From the NCBI RefSeq assembly GCF_001693515.2, contig NZ_CP042968.1, positions 1,054,001 to 1,118,000 on the forward strand: a stretch of DNA of 64,000 bases, given 5' to 3'. Below, piece after piece: positions 16,623 through 25,632 of the stretch. Under the pieces are notes generated by a model. That model ran no database searches. It saw only the letters and a program-made list of their open reading frames with translations, and was not told where the DNA came from. Made by a program: the position numbers and the translations under genes. This stretch comes from Bradyrhizobium paxllaeri. GTDB lineage: Bacteria; Pseudomonadota; Alphaproteobacteria; Rhizobiales; Xanthobacteraceae. Position 1 is the first letter of the stretch; each line of letters begins with the position of its first letter.

Positions 16623-17893
16623 CCGGGAATGCGAACCGGCAGCTGCTCGATGCCGCGCACGAAGGAGGAATAGACCCGCTTCGGCTCGCCGACCACTTCG
16701 ATGCGGTCGAAGCGCTTGAGCATTTCCTGCCACACGATCTTCAATTGCAGCTCCGCGAGGCGCATGCCGACGCAACGATGGATGCCGAAGCCGAACGACA
16801 GATGCGTGCGCGGACGGGCGCGGTCGATGATGAACTCGTCGGGCCGCTCGATGCCTTCCTCGTCGCGGTTGCCCGAGACGTACCACATCACGACGCGGTC
16901 GCCCTTCTTGATCTTCTTGCCGCCGATCTCGGTATCGACCAAAGCGGTGCGGCGCATATGGGCCAGCGGCGTCTGCCAGCGGATCACTTCCGGCACCATG
17001 GTATCAATCAGGGCAGGGTTTTCGCGCAGCTTCTGGTATTGATCCGGGTGCTCGTTCAGCGCCAGCACCGAGCCGCTCATGGTGTTGCGCGTGGTGTCGT
17101 TGCCGCCGACGATCAAGAGAATGATGTTGCCCATCAGATTGTCGGGGTCCATGTGCCGCGTGGCGTCGCTATGCGCCATCATCGACAGCAGATCGTTCCT
17201 CGGCGGCGCGTTGACGCGCTCGTTCCAGAGCTTTGAGAAATAGGCGTAGCACTCGTCCATCTCCTGGCGCCGCTGCTCCGGCGAGTCCACGACGCCGCTC
17301 TTGGGCAACGCGGTCGAGACGTCGGACCAGCGCGTCAGCTTGCGCCGCTCCTCCCAGGGGAAATCGAACAAGGTCGCCAGCATCTGCGTGGTCAGCTCGA
17401 TCGAGACTCGCTCGACGAAGTTGAATGTCTCGTTGCGCGGCAGATTGTCCAGCACCTTTTGCGAGCGCTCGCGTATCAACTTTGCGAGTTCGTCCAGATG
17501 CGTCGGCGTGAACATCGGCGACACCGTCTTGCGCTGCGCCGAGTGCCGCGGCTGGTCCATCGCGATGAAGCTCGGATAGTCGTAGCCGGGTGGCACGTCG
17601 CGGATCGAGATGCCGCCGAGCGTGGAGTCGGAGGAGAAGATGCCGTGGTTGGTGTCGACATGCATGATGTCGTTGTACTTGGTCACCGACCAGTAGGGCT
17701 CGATCGGCGAGTTCTCGCAGTAGTGAACCGGCTCCTCCTTGCGCAGCCGCTCGAACCAGGGCCACAGGGTGTCGTTCTGAAACAGTCTTGGCGCACCGGG
17801 GTGAAAATCCCTGAGCGGCGTCGAATAGGCCTCTTCGCGCGCGGCGCGCAGAAGCTCTTTCTTGTCGGCTCTGATGGAAGTCTGGACGTTCAT
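16619..17893 (-). CDS. Cytochrome P450, CYP153-like
   Basis: The 424-residue soluble P450 has the oxygen-activation motif GGNDTT in LLIVGGNDTTRNTMSG, the ExxR motif in PEVIRWQTPLAHMRRTA, and the haem loop FGFGIHRCVGMRLAE with Cys374 as ligand. RWQTPLAHMRRTA plus VVMWYVSGNRDE is strongly reminiscent of CYP153 alkane/fatty-acid omega-hydroxylases, which need a ferredoxin and reductase; none is adjacent. It follows a paralogue after only 29 bases and overlaps the thioesterase gene, so the three are one operon. The N-terminus has no membrane anchor. Substrate is inferred from family resemblance alone. Confidence 0.92.
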   Translation of the reverse strand: MNVQTSIRADKKELLRAAREEAYSTPLRDFHPGAPRLFQNDTLWPWFERLRKEEPVHYCENSPIEPYWSVTKYNDIMHVDTNHGIFSSDSTLGGISIRDVPPGYDYPSFIAMDQPRHSAQRKTVSPMFTPTHLDELAKLIRERSQKVLDNLPRNETFNFVERVSIELTTQMLATLFDFPWEERRKLTRWSDVSTALPKSGVVDSPEQRRQEMDECYAYFSKLWNERVNAPPRNDLLSMMAHSDATRHMDPDNLMGNIILLIVGGNDTTRNTMSGSVLALNEHPDQYQKLRENPALIDTMVPEVIRWQTPLAHMRRTALVDTEIGGKKIKKGDRVVMWYVSGNRDEEGIERPDEFIIDRARPRTHLSFGFGIHRCVGMRLAELQLKIVWQEMLKRFDRIEVVGEPKRVYSSFVRGIEQLPVRIPG

Positions 17894-17922
17894 GTTCGTA
17901 AATCCCGGTAGGGCTTTCAGGG

Positions 17923-19194
17923 TTAGCCGGCGATGCGGACCGGCAGGGTCTCGTAGCCTTTGACGAAACTCGAATATACCCGCTTCGGTTCGGCTATCAC
18001 CTCAATATTATCGTACCGCTTGAGGATTTCTTCCCAGATAATCCTTAGTTGTAGTTCCGCCAGCCGGATTCCGACGCAGCGGTGGATGCCGAATCCGAAG
18101 GAAAGGTGGGTGCGGGGGCGGGCGCGGTCAATAATGAAGTCGTAGGGGTGGTCGATCACGTCCTCGTCGCGGTTGCCGGAGACGTACCACATCACGACCT
18201 TGTCGCCCTTTTTGATCTGGCGCCCCCGGAATTCGATGTCTTCGAGCGCGGTGCGGCGCATATGCGCCAGCGGCGTCTGCCAGCGGATCACTTCGGGCAC
18301 GAAGCTGTCGATCAAATCAGGGTTGTCGCGCAGCTTGCGATACTGGTCCGGATTCTTGTTCAGCGCATAGATGCTGCCCGACAGCGTATTGCGGGTGGTG
18401 TCGTTGCCGCCGACGATCAAAAGGATCAGATTGCCGAGGAAATTCTTCGGGTCCATGTCGCGGGTGGCGTCGCTATGCGCCATCATCGACAACAGGTCGC
18501 TCTTCGGCGGCTGGCTGATGCGCTCCTTCCACAGCCTTGCGAAATAGGTGGCGCATTCCATCAGCTCTGCCTGCCGCTCCTCCTCGGTAGCGACGACGCC
18601 GCCGGGGCCGGGAAGCGTCGTGGCGACGTCGGACCAGCGCGTCAGCTTGCGGCGGTCTTCCCAGGGGAAGTCGAACAGCACGGCGAGCATCTGCGTGGTC
18701 AGCTCGATCGAGACCTGGTCGACCCAGTCGAACACCTCGTTCTTGGGAAGGTTGTCGAGGCATTCGGCGGAACGCTTGCGGATGTTGATCGCGAGCTCGT
18801 CGAGATGGGTCGGCGTGAACATCGGCGCCACCGTCTTGCGCTGCGCGGAGTGGCGCGGCTGGTCCATCGCGATGAAGCTTTCGCGGCGCAGGTCCGGCGC
18901 GACGTCGCGAATGGTAATGCCGCCAAGCGAAGCCGCTGACGAAAACACCGCGTGGTTGGTCTCGATGTCCATGATGTCGTTGTATTTGGTGATCGACCAA
19001 TACGGCCCGAACATCGAGTCCTTGCAGTAATGTACCGGCTCTTCCCGGCGCAGCCGGTCGAAATAGGGCCAGAATGAATCTGTCTTGAACAGCTCGGGAT
19101 TGCTGACGTCGAAATCCGCCAGCGGCATGGACTGGGCCGCATCACGCGCGGTCCGCAGATGGGAATCGCTGGCGAGATCGACGGTTCCGTGCAT
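17923..19194 (-). CDS. Cytochrome P450, CYP153-like, first gene of operon
   Basis: This 423-residue paralogue of the next P450 shares all motifs: GGNDTTRNTLSG, PEVIRWQTPLAHMRRTA and FGFGIHRCVGIRLAE (Cys373). The two proteins align along their full length, so they arose by tandem duplication. The N-terminal 35 residues differ most. Start at ATG 19194 follows GGGAGAG; a longer reading adds 80 Arg/Cys-rich residues with no homology. It leads the operon and faces isovaleryl-CoA dehydrogenase across a 224-base divergent promoter. Probable role: terminal hydroxylation of alkanes or fatty acids. Confidence 0.92.
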   Translation of the reverse strand: MHGTVDLASDSHLRTARDAAQSMPLADFDVSNPELFKTDSFWPYFDRLRREEPVHYCKDSMFGPYWSITKYNDIMDIETNHAVFSSAASLGGITIRDVAPDLRRESFIAMDQPRHSAQRKTVAPMFTPTHLDELAINIRKRSAECLDNLPKNEVFDWVDQVSIELTTQMLAVLFDFPWEDRRKLTRWSDVATTLPGPGGVVATEEERQAELMECATYFARLWKERISQPPKSDLLSMMAHSDATRDMDPKNFLGNLILLIVGGNDTTRNTLSGSIYALNKNPDQYRKLRDNPDLIDSFVPEVIRWQTPLAHMRRTALEDIEFRGRQIKKGDKVVMWYVSGNRDEDVIDHPYDFIIDRARPRTHLSFGFGIHRCVGIRLAELQLRIIWEEILKRYDNIEVIAEPKRVYSSFVKGYETLPVRIAG

Positions 19195-19418
19195 GGGTGG
19201 CTCTCCCTGAATTCCACCCACGCGAAGCATGCCGCGCGGGCGATGTTTTACCCTATTACATCTCGACCCGGCTCCCGGCGCAAGGGCGAGTTGGGCGCAT
19301 TTGGCCGCATCGACTATCCGCCCGATCCTGGACGGTTCAGCGCATTTCGCCGCGTGACAAGCGCAGGCCCGAAGCATAAGTCTGTTTGAAACAACGTTTA
19401 ATTCGCCGGGAGGCGGCC

Positions 19419-20591
19419 ATGATTCCCAACGCACAACGGATGTTCAATTTCGACCTCGGCGAGACCGCGGATGCGATCCGCGAGACGGTGTTTTCGTTTT
19501 CGCAGAACGAAATTGCACCGCGCGCCGACGAGATCGACCGCAGCAACCAGTTCCCCCGCGACCTCTGGCCCAGGATCGGCGCGCTCGGCCTGCACGGCAT
19601 CACGGTCGAGGAGGAATATGGCGGCGCCGGCCTCGGCTATCTCGAGCACTGCATCGCGGTGGAAGAGATGTCGCGGGCCTCGGCCGCGGTCGGCCTGTCC
19701 TACGGCGCCCATTCCAACCTCTGCGTCAACCAGATCCGCCGCAACGGTAATGAATCACAGAAGCGGAAATACCTGCCGAAGCTGATCTCCGGCGAGCATG
19801 TCGGCTCGCTCGCGATGTCGGAGCCCGGCGCCGGCTCGGACGTGGTCTCGATGAAGACGCGCGCCGACAGGAAAGGCGACCGCTTCATCCTCAACGGCAA
19901 CAAGATGTGGATCACCAACGGTCCGGTGGCGGATACGCTGGTCGTTTACGCCAAGACCGATCCCAATGCCGGCCCGCGCGGCATGACCGCCTTCATCATC
20001 GAAAAGGGCATGAAGGGATTTTCCACCGCGCAAAAACTCGACAAGCTCGGGATGCGCGGCTCCGACACCTGCGAACTGGTGTTCGAGGATTGCGAGGTGC
20101 CGGAGGAGAATGTGCTGAGCGAGGTCGGCCGCGGCGTCAACGTGCTGATGAGTGGCCTCGACTATGAGCGCGCGGTGCTGGCGGCGGGCCCGATCGGTAT
20201 CATGCAGGCCTGCATGGACGTGGTGCTGCCTTACGTGCACGAGCGCAAGCAGTTCGGCGAGCCGATCGGCACGTTCCAACTAGTGCAGGGCAAGATCGCC
20301 GACATGTACACCACCATGAACGCCTCGCGCGCCTATGTGTACGCAGTGGCAAAAGCCTGCGACCGCGGCGAGACCACGCGCGAGGATGCGGCCGGCGCCA
20401 TTCTCTACGCCGCGGAGAAAGCCACGCAATGCGCGCTCGACGCCATCCAGCTGCTCGGCGGCAATGGCTACATCAACGACTATCCGACCGGGCGATTGCT
20501 GCGCGACGCCAAACTCTACGAGATCGGCGCCGGCACCAGCGAAATCCGCCGCATGCTGATCGGGCGGGAACTGTTCGAAAAGACGGCGTAA
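19419..20591 (+). CDS. Isovaleryl-CoA dehydrogenase-type acyl-CoA dehydrogenase
   Basis: The 390-residue product matches the length of isovaleryl-CoA dehydrogenases. Signature stretches are [57 protein letters not shown], and [20 protein letters not shown]; the Glu in DYER is the catalytic base position typical of this subfamily. The C-terminus has the usual [22 protein letters not shown]. It oxidises isovaleryl-CoA in leucine breakdown, passing electrons to ETF. Start at ATG 19419 follows GGGAGG. The usual partners (methylcrotonyl-CoA carboxylase subunits) are not downstream here, and the gene is divergent from the P450 operon. Confidence 0.88.
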   Translation: MIPNAQRMFNFDLGETADAIRETVFSFSQNEIAPRADEIDRSNQFPRDLWPRIGALGLHGITVEEEYGGAGLGYLEHCIAVEEMSRASAAVGLSYGAHSNLCVNQIRRNGNESQKRKYLPKLISGEHVGSLAMSEPGAGSDVVSMKTRADRKGDRFILNGNKMWITNGPVADTLVVYAKTDPNAGPRGMTAFIIEKGMKGFSTAQKLDKLGMRGSDTCELVFEDCEVPEENVLSEVGRGVNVLMSGLDYERAVLAAGPIGIMQACMDVVLPYVHERKQFGEPIGTFQLVQGKIADMYTTMNASRAYVYAVAKACDRGETTREDAAGAILYAAEKATQCALDAIQLLGGNGYINDYPTGRLLRDAKLYEIGAGTSEIRRMLIGRELFEKTA

Positions 20592-20798
20592 GGTGACGAT
20601 TCGCGCGCACGTCACCGTATCCGAGCAAGATCATAGGTGGTCCGAGATGAGCCGAATAGCGGACACATCGCAGATATCGCACGATCGATGCGAATGACCC
20701 GAATCGGACATTGTGGCCTTGTCTGCGACTTCCACTATCGCGCAATTTGCATTGGGATAACATGCGTCGAGCTTTTCAGCACCAAGGACAGAAATCAA

Positions 20799-21644
20799 AT
20801 GCCAGCGCCAACGCCAAATCCTCGCGGAGCAGATTTTTGGAACAGCACCACGGGACATGCGTGGGTCGCGCAGCAAGCCGCGATCAGCGATGTCTTCACT
20901 TCGGTTACGAGCGTCAGTTTCAGTGCCGCAGCGGCAAAGCCTGGCGAGCATGTGGTTGATATCGGATGCGGCACCGGCGACACACTGTTGGATTTCGCAA
21001 AGGCGGTCGGCCGGTCGGGTGCCGTGTTGGGTGTCGATGTCTCGGTCCCGATGCTGGGCTTCGCCAAACACCGCGCCGCTGAAGCGGGATATAGCAACGT
21101 GTCCTGTGCCCTAGCCGACGCGACGACCTACGCCTTTGAGCCGCGTTGGGCGGATTTGGTGTATTCGCGTTTTGGCGTCATGTTTTTCGATGACCCGGTC
21201 GAGGCATTCTCCAACATCCGCAGCGGGATGAAACCGAGCGCCCGGCTGGTGTTCGTTTGTTTCCGTACTATGCCGGAGAGCTCGTGGTTTCGCGTGCCGG
21301 TCGAGGCCGCGCGGCCCCATCTGCCGGCTCAACCGCCAGCGGATCCGCTGGCACCGGGCATGTTTTCGTTTGCCCGCGAGGAGCGCGTTCGCGGAATTCT
21401 GAGTGACGCTGGGTTTCGTGAGGTCGCACTCGAGGCCGTTGACGTTCCGATGCACGGCAAGGACATCGCGCAAAGCATCGCGTTCATCACACAAGCAGGT
21501 CCTCTACCGGCAATTCTCGAGAACGGCTCGGAAGAACAACGAACGCGTGCCACCGAGGCCGTACGCGAGGCGCTCGCTGCAAACATCGGAGCTGATGGAC
21601 GTGGGCTCCAGGCGGGGCTGTGGCTCGTGTCAGCGCTCGCTTGA
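20799..21644 (+). CDS. Class I SAM-dependent methyltransferase
   Basis: The 281-residue product carries the classical motif I VVDIGCGTGDTLLDFAKAV, motif II VLGVDVSVPMLGFAKHRAAE, and a later DLVYSRFGVMFFDDPVEAFSNI typical of the UbiE/Methyltransf_11 group. The N-terminus FWNSTTGHAWVAQQ is common in small-molecule methyltransferases of this sort. Substrate unknown. Start ATG 20799 follows AAGGAC; upstream in-frame codons are not coding-like. It appears monocistronic. Confidence 0.85.
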   Translation: MPAPTPNPRGADFWNSTTGHAWVAQQAAISDVFTSVTSVSFSAAAAKPGEHVVDIGCGTGDTLLDFAKAVGRSGAVLGVDVSVPMLGFAKHRAAEAGYSNVSCALADATTYAFEPRWADLVYSRFGVMFFDDPVEAFSNIRSGMKPSARLVFVCFRTMPESSWFRVPVEAARPHLPAQPPADPLAPGMFSFAREERVRGILSDAGFREVALEAVDVPMHGKDIAQSIAFITQAGPLPAILENGSEEQRTRATEAVREALAANIGADGRGLQAGLWLVSALA

Positions 21645-21952
21645 AAAGAAGGAACGGCGCGCGACAGCAGCGAAGTGCAGCCGTGCCGCGCGCAGCGGCG
21701 GGGACAGGTCGCTGATCAGGCGATGATCGAACAAGTCCGATGCCGCGGCGGATTTCGGCTTATGCCCTCGTCGGGCTTCGAGTGATGTTCGACTCTAGTC
21801 AGCAAACCGCCGCAAAGCGGACTTGGATCGGGCGATATCCTCCATCCCGACTTAAGAGTTCGCGCACTATAGGAACTCATTGTGGGACCAGGGTCACACA
21901 CCGGCCGACAATAATGTGGTTTTATCCGCTACCGTCGCCCTGGAGTTGAATC
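21645..21952. other. Intergenic stretch without a gene
   Basis: About 308 bases between the methyltransferase and the DUF898 gene. No frame has a ribosome site plus plausible protein. The final 12 bases (TGGAG then ATG 21953) form the ribosome site of the DUF898 gene. No clear terminator is seen. Confidence 0.5.
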
Positions 21953-23110
21953 ATGAATGAGATGAGCTGGCCCCCTCAGGCGCCGCCACCGCCGCCGTCG
22001 CCTATGCCGCCGCCGATGCCGGTGGGGTTTTCCGGCAGCCGCGGCGACTTTTTCCATCTGGTCAAGCGCGGCGCCGGGTTGGAATTTGTCACCCTCGGCT
22101 TTTACCGGTTCTGGCTGCTCACCGATATCCGCAGGCATCTCTGGGCCAACACCCTGGTCGACGGCGATGCCGCCGAATACACCGGCCGCGGCAAGGAATT
22201 GCTGATCGGATTTCTGGTCGCGATGGCGATCCTGGTGCCGGTCTATCTCGGTTATTTCCTGATCGGCCTCGAGGCCGAGCATATTCAGGCGTTTGCCAGT
22301 ATTCCGCTGGTCGCCTTCTTCTATATCTTCGGGCAGTTCGCGATCTACCGCGCGCGGCGCTATCGGCTGACGCGCACGGTGTGGCGCGGCGTGCGGTTCT
22401 GGATGAGCGGCTCGGGATGGAAATACGCCTTGTATGCATCGCTGTGGGGCCTGTTGTCGGCGGTGACCCTTGGGCTGGCGCTGCCGTGGCGCACGGCCGC
22501 ACTCGAACGCTACAAGATGCGCCATTCCTTCTACGGCGACTTGCAGGGCAGTTTCGAGGGGCGGGGCTGGGAGTTCTTCAAGCGCGGCTGGTGGCTGTGG
22601 CTGCTCGCGCCGATCGCGTTTGTGGTGTACCCGGTCGCGCCATTCATCTACGGGGCCTTCAAGGCGATCGAATGGCGCTGGTGGCTCTCGGGCATCCGGT
22701 TCGGCGGCGTGCGGCTGGAATCGTCGCTGCCCAAGAGCGCATTGATCGGCCTGTACTGGAAAGTCATCGGCTGGATCGTGGTGCTCGGATTGGTGTTCTC
22801 GGTCTATCTGGGGCTGGCGGCAGCGCTGGTCGCCAGCATGAGCGGCGATGCCTTCACCGAGTTTTTCACGTCGCAGGAATTCGCCAGGAGTATCCCGCTG
22901 CTTGTACTCATGGGCATCGGCTACCTGGTATTTGCGCTGGCGATGAATATCGTCATACGGGTCTATCTGTCGCGCGACCTCTGGGTGAGGGTGCTCGGCT
23001 CGGTCAATATCAGCGGCATCGAGGCGGCCGCCAACGTTGCCGCGCGCGGCGAGATGGCCAACGCGCTCGGCGAGGGCTTTGCCGACGGCCTCGATGTCGG
23101 CGGCTTCTAG
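21953..23110 (+). CDS. DUF898 (YjgN-like) membrane protein
   Basis: The 385-residue product begins with a Pro-rich stretch and then the DUF898 opening (FFHLVKRGAGLEFVTLGFYRFWLLTDIRRHLW), which recurs with variation at residues ~180-260 (FFKRGWWLWLL ... IEWRWWLSGIRFGGV), as expected for this duplicated family. Six or more hydrophobic helices are predicted. Function of the family is unknown. It lies 15 bases before an M48 metallopeptidase gene, so the two share a transcript. In several alphaproteobacteria such pairs occur together, which suggests a common role in membrane-protein quality control (inference). Confidence 0.85.
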   Translation: MNEMSWPPQAPPPPPSPMPPPMPVGFSGSRGDFFHLVKRGAGLEFVTLGFYRFWLLTDIRRHLWANTLVDGDAAEYTGRGKELLIGFLVAMAILVPVYLGYFLIGLEAEHIQAFASIPLVAFFYIFGQFAIYRARRYRLTRTVWRGVRFWMSGSGWKYALYASLWGLLSAVTLGLALPWRTAALERYKMRHSFYGDLQGSFEGRGWEFFKRGWWLWLLAPIAFVVYPVAPFIYGAFKAIEWRWWLSGIRFGGVRLESSLPKSALIGLYWKVIGWIVVLGLVFSVYLGLAAALVASMSGDAFTEFFTSQEFARSIPLLVLMGIGYLVFALAMNIVIRVYLSRDLWVRVLGSVNISGIEAAANVAARGEMANALGEGFADGLDVGGF

Positions 23111-23125
23111 GGCTTCGGTGTCGCC

Positions 23126-24229
23126 ATGAATAGCGAAGCGTCAATTCCCTCAACATCGACCCTCGACGGTTCGGCGGCCTATTTCGACGGCGCGTCGAGC
23201 CGGCGGCGCACTGTGACGCTCCGCCTTGCCGACCAGCTCGAAATCGTCGAGGGCGAACAAACGCTGGCAGCGTGGGCCTATGCCGATATCCGCCGCGTCG
23301 ACAGTCCGGCCGGCGTGCTGCGCGTGAGCTGCCTGACGGCGCCTGCGTTGGCGCGGCTGGAGGTTCGCGACACCGCCCTTGCGAGCGAGCTCGTCGCGCG
23401 CTGCGCCAGCATCGACGACCACATGATCGGCCGCCGCGGCGTCGCTACCATCGTCGGCTGGTCGCTCGCGGCAGCGGTATCGATCGTTGCCGTGGTGTTG
23501 TTCGGGGTGCCGCTGCTGGCCGACCGGCTCACGCCGCTGGTGCCGGAAGCGTTCGAGCGGCGGCTCGGTGACGTCGCCGACAGCCAGATCAAGAAGATGT
23601 TCGATGCCAGGGACTGCGACAACCCCGCCGGGCAGAAGGCGTTCACCAAGCTCGTCACTGCGCTTCGCGAATCCGCGGGCCTCGACACCTCTGTGCAGTC
23701 TGGCGTGCTGTCGAGCTCGATTCCGAATGCCTTCGCGCTGCCCGGCGGCAAGGTCTATGTGTTCGACGGGCTGTTGGCGAAGGCCGAGAACGCCGACGAG
23801 ATCGCGGGCGTGCTGGCGCACGAACTCGGCCACCTCAAGCATCGCGACAGCATGCGCGGACTGATCCACAATGGCGGCACGTCGTTCCTGATCGGGCTGT
23901 TGTTCGGCGACATCACCGGCTCCAGCGCGCTGATCTTCGGCTCGCGCACGCTGGTGACGTCGTCGCATTCACGCGAGGCCGAGCATAACGCCGACAGCTT
24001 CGCGATCGACGTCATGCACCGGCTCGGCCGGCCGGCGAAGCCGACCGGGGAATTGCTGCTTCGCGTGACCGGCAAGGAAGGCAAGGGCCTTTCCATTATC
24101 TCCACCCATCCCCTGAGCGAGGATCGGCTGGCGCGGATGAGCCGGCAGGACCCGCCGGCCAGCAAACCGCCGCTGCTGACGGCAGAGGAATGGAAGGCGC
24201 TCAAATCGATCTGCAGCGCCAAGATCTAG
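23126..24229 (+). CDS. M48-family metallopeptidase, membrane anchored
   Basis: The 367-residue protein has a soluble N-terminal part of about 110 residues, one strong membrane helix (VGWSLAAAVSIVAVVLFGVPLLA) and a C-terminal M48 zinc protease domain. HELGH (residues ~232-236) lies in GVLAHELGHLKHRD, and the third ligand Glu is in SHSREAEHNADSFA. This is the family of HtpX, Oma1 and BepA; the layout with one N-terminal helix and the periplasmic domain resembles Oma1/LoiP-type proteases that degrade damaged envelope proteins. Co-transcribed with the DUF898 membrane protein. Confidence 0.88.
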   Translation: MNSEASIPSTSTLDGSAAYFDGASSRRRTVTLRLADQLEIVEGEQTLAAWAYADIRRVDSPAGVLRVSCLTAPALARLEVRDTALASELVARCASIDDHMIGRRGVATIVGWSLAAAVSIVAVVLFGVPLLADRLTPLVPEAFERRLGDVADSQIKKMFDARDCDNPAGQKAFTKLVTALRESAGLDTSVQSGVLSSSIPNAFALPGGKVYVFDGLLAKAENADEIAGVLAHELGHLKHRDSMRGLIHNGGTSFLIGLLFGDITGSSALIFGSRTLVTSSHSREAEHNADSFAIDVMHRLGRPAKPTGELLLRVTGKEGKGLSIISTHPLSEDRLARMSRQDPPASKPPLLTAEEWKALKSICSAKI

Positions 24230-24253
24230 TGCCAAGATCTCGTGCCAATATCT
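24215..24253 (+). repeat. Three tandem 13-bp repeats across the M48 stop codon
   Basis: The units AGCGCCAAGATCT, AGTGCCAAGATCT and CGTGCCAATATCT follow one another without gaps. The stop codon TAG (24227-24229) spans the junction of units 1 and 2, so repeat number change would not alter the protein. Probably replication slippage. Confidence 0.75.
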
Positions 24254-24261
24254 GATGCCGG

Positions 24262-25260
24262 CTACCTTCGGGCGCTTTTTCGCGACCTTGCCGCTTCGAT
24301 CGGCGTGGACGCGGCACCGGCCGGCTTCAAATCCCATACCGCCTGCATGGCCGCGAAGGCCTGAGAGATCATCGGCTCGTGGCGCCGCGATGCCAGGCAG
24401 GCGAAGCTGAGGTCACAGGTCAGCGACACCTTGTCGGCGATGACGATATTCCGTTTCGGCGCGGTGCGGTCGAGCACGCAGTCGCGGGCGAGGCTGAGGC
24501 AGTCGCCGGATTCGACGAAGTCGATCATGGCTTCTTCCTGATCGGCGAAGGCGACGCGCTTTGGCAATGAGCCCGTCGGCCGGAACACGTCGTCGAGCAG
24601 CCGTCGATGCGCCGAGTCATATGGCGTCGCAATCCACGGCAGGTCGGCGAGGTCGCCCCAATCCTTGCCCAACACCTTGTCGCTCCATTCGCGCGGCGCG
24701 ATCACGCGGTAATCGAAGCGCATCAGCGGCATGAGCTGCATCTTGCCGTCGTCGATGGCCCGTTCGGACAGCAGCCCCGACGCGAGGCATTCGGGCGGCG
24801 TGGCATCGACATAATATCCGACGTCGAGTTCGCCCCTGCCGATCTGTGCCAGCACGTCGCCGGTCATGCCGTAGCGAAGGAAAACCTCGGTCTTCTTCGA
24901 GGAAGTGGCGAGGCTTCGCACGAACAGGCCGAGCCGGATCGACTCGGGATCCTGGATCGTGCCGACGCGCAGCGTGCCGCGCAGAGATTCGCGCAAGGAA
25001 TCCGCCGCCGTCCTGAAATCTGCCGAGGCCGATACCGTCCGGTGCGCCAGCGGCAGCAGGGCGGCGCCCGCCTCCGTCAGGGTAAAGCCGCCCGGCGTCC
25101 GGTTGAAAAGCTGCAGCCCGGTGTTCTCCTCCAGGCCCTTCAGCTGCAGGCTGACGGCAGGCTGGGTGAGGTGCAGCAGCGTGGCCGCGCGCGACACCGT
25201 GCCTTCACGGGCCACGGTGATGAAGCAGCGCAAGGCCTGGATTCGAGGCAGGTCGTTCAT
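24262..25260 (-). CDS. LysR-family transcriptional regulator
   Basis: A full-length LysR protein of 332 residues. The N-terminal winged helix is standard (IQALRCFITVAREGTVSRAATLLHLTQPAVSLQLKGLEENTGLQLFNRTPGGFTLTEAG), followed by the linker helix and an effector domain starting GTLRVGTIQDPESIRLG. The C-terminus is Ala/Arg-rich. It reads toward the M48 gene (convergent) and its own promoter faces about 370 bases of non-coding DNA that holds a repeat. No obvious target gene is divergent, so its regulon is unknown. Confidence 0.9.
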   Translation of the reverse strand: MNDLPRIQALRCFITVAREGTVSRAATLLHLTQPAVSLQLKGLEENTGLQLFNRTPGGFTLTEAGAALLPLAHRTVSASADFRTAADSLRESLRGTLRVGTIQDPESIRLGLFVRSLATSSKKTEVFLRYGMTGDVLAQIGRGELDVGYYVDATPPECLASGLLSERAIDDGKMQLMPLMRFDYRVIAPREWSDKVLGKDWGDLADLPWIATPYDSAHRRLLDDVFRPTGSLPKRVAFADQEEAMIDFVESGDCLSLARDCVLDRTAPKRNIVIADKVSLTCDLSFACLASRRHEPMISQAFAAMQAVWDLKPAGAASTPIEAARSRKSARR

Positions 25261-25632
25261 TTGAAAGACTTATACGAGTCGCCCATAACCAACATTAAAT
25301 AGGATTTGCTCTTGGAAGTCACAATGTTTCGTAAATAAAACTTTGCGTTGTTGTGGGAATAAAGGCGAATTGTTCTGTTCGGGCTATTCACCGCGTCGTG
25401 CAGACGGCGCTCGCGGAGCAATCCATCGTGCGGCATACGCTGAAGCATGGATTGCTTCCGCCTTCGCTCTTCGAGCTTCGGCGGACAAGTCGTCGCTTCG
25501 CTTCCTTACGCAAATGCTCCGCGTTTGTCGCAGGCAATGACGCGGTGAGGCCAGTGGCAAACTCACGTCTTCTCCACTCGCAACATTGCGTGATGAAGCT
25601 GCGCATTCGCGGCCAGCCCGCAACCCCCTCAC
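25261..25632. other. Non-coding stretch: AT-rich LysR promoter and a palindromic repeat
   Basis: The first ~110 bases are unusually AT-rich and must hold the LysR promoter. From about 25411 to 25541 lies a degenerate copy of the GCAATCCAT...ATGGATTGC repeat family. I see no gene; the open frames here arise from the repeat. Confidence 0.6.
25411..25541. repeat. Degenerate copy of the GTCATTGCGAGGAGC / GCAATCCAT repeat family
   Basis: Inner arms GAGCAATCCATC and GATTGCTTCCG and the outer end GCAATGACG match the repeats at 28934 and 58002. The left outer arm is poorly kept (CTCGCGGAG), and the right half is longer, with an inserted stretch. One of three family members in this window. Confidence 0.65.
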
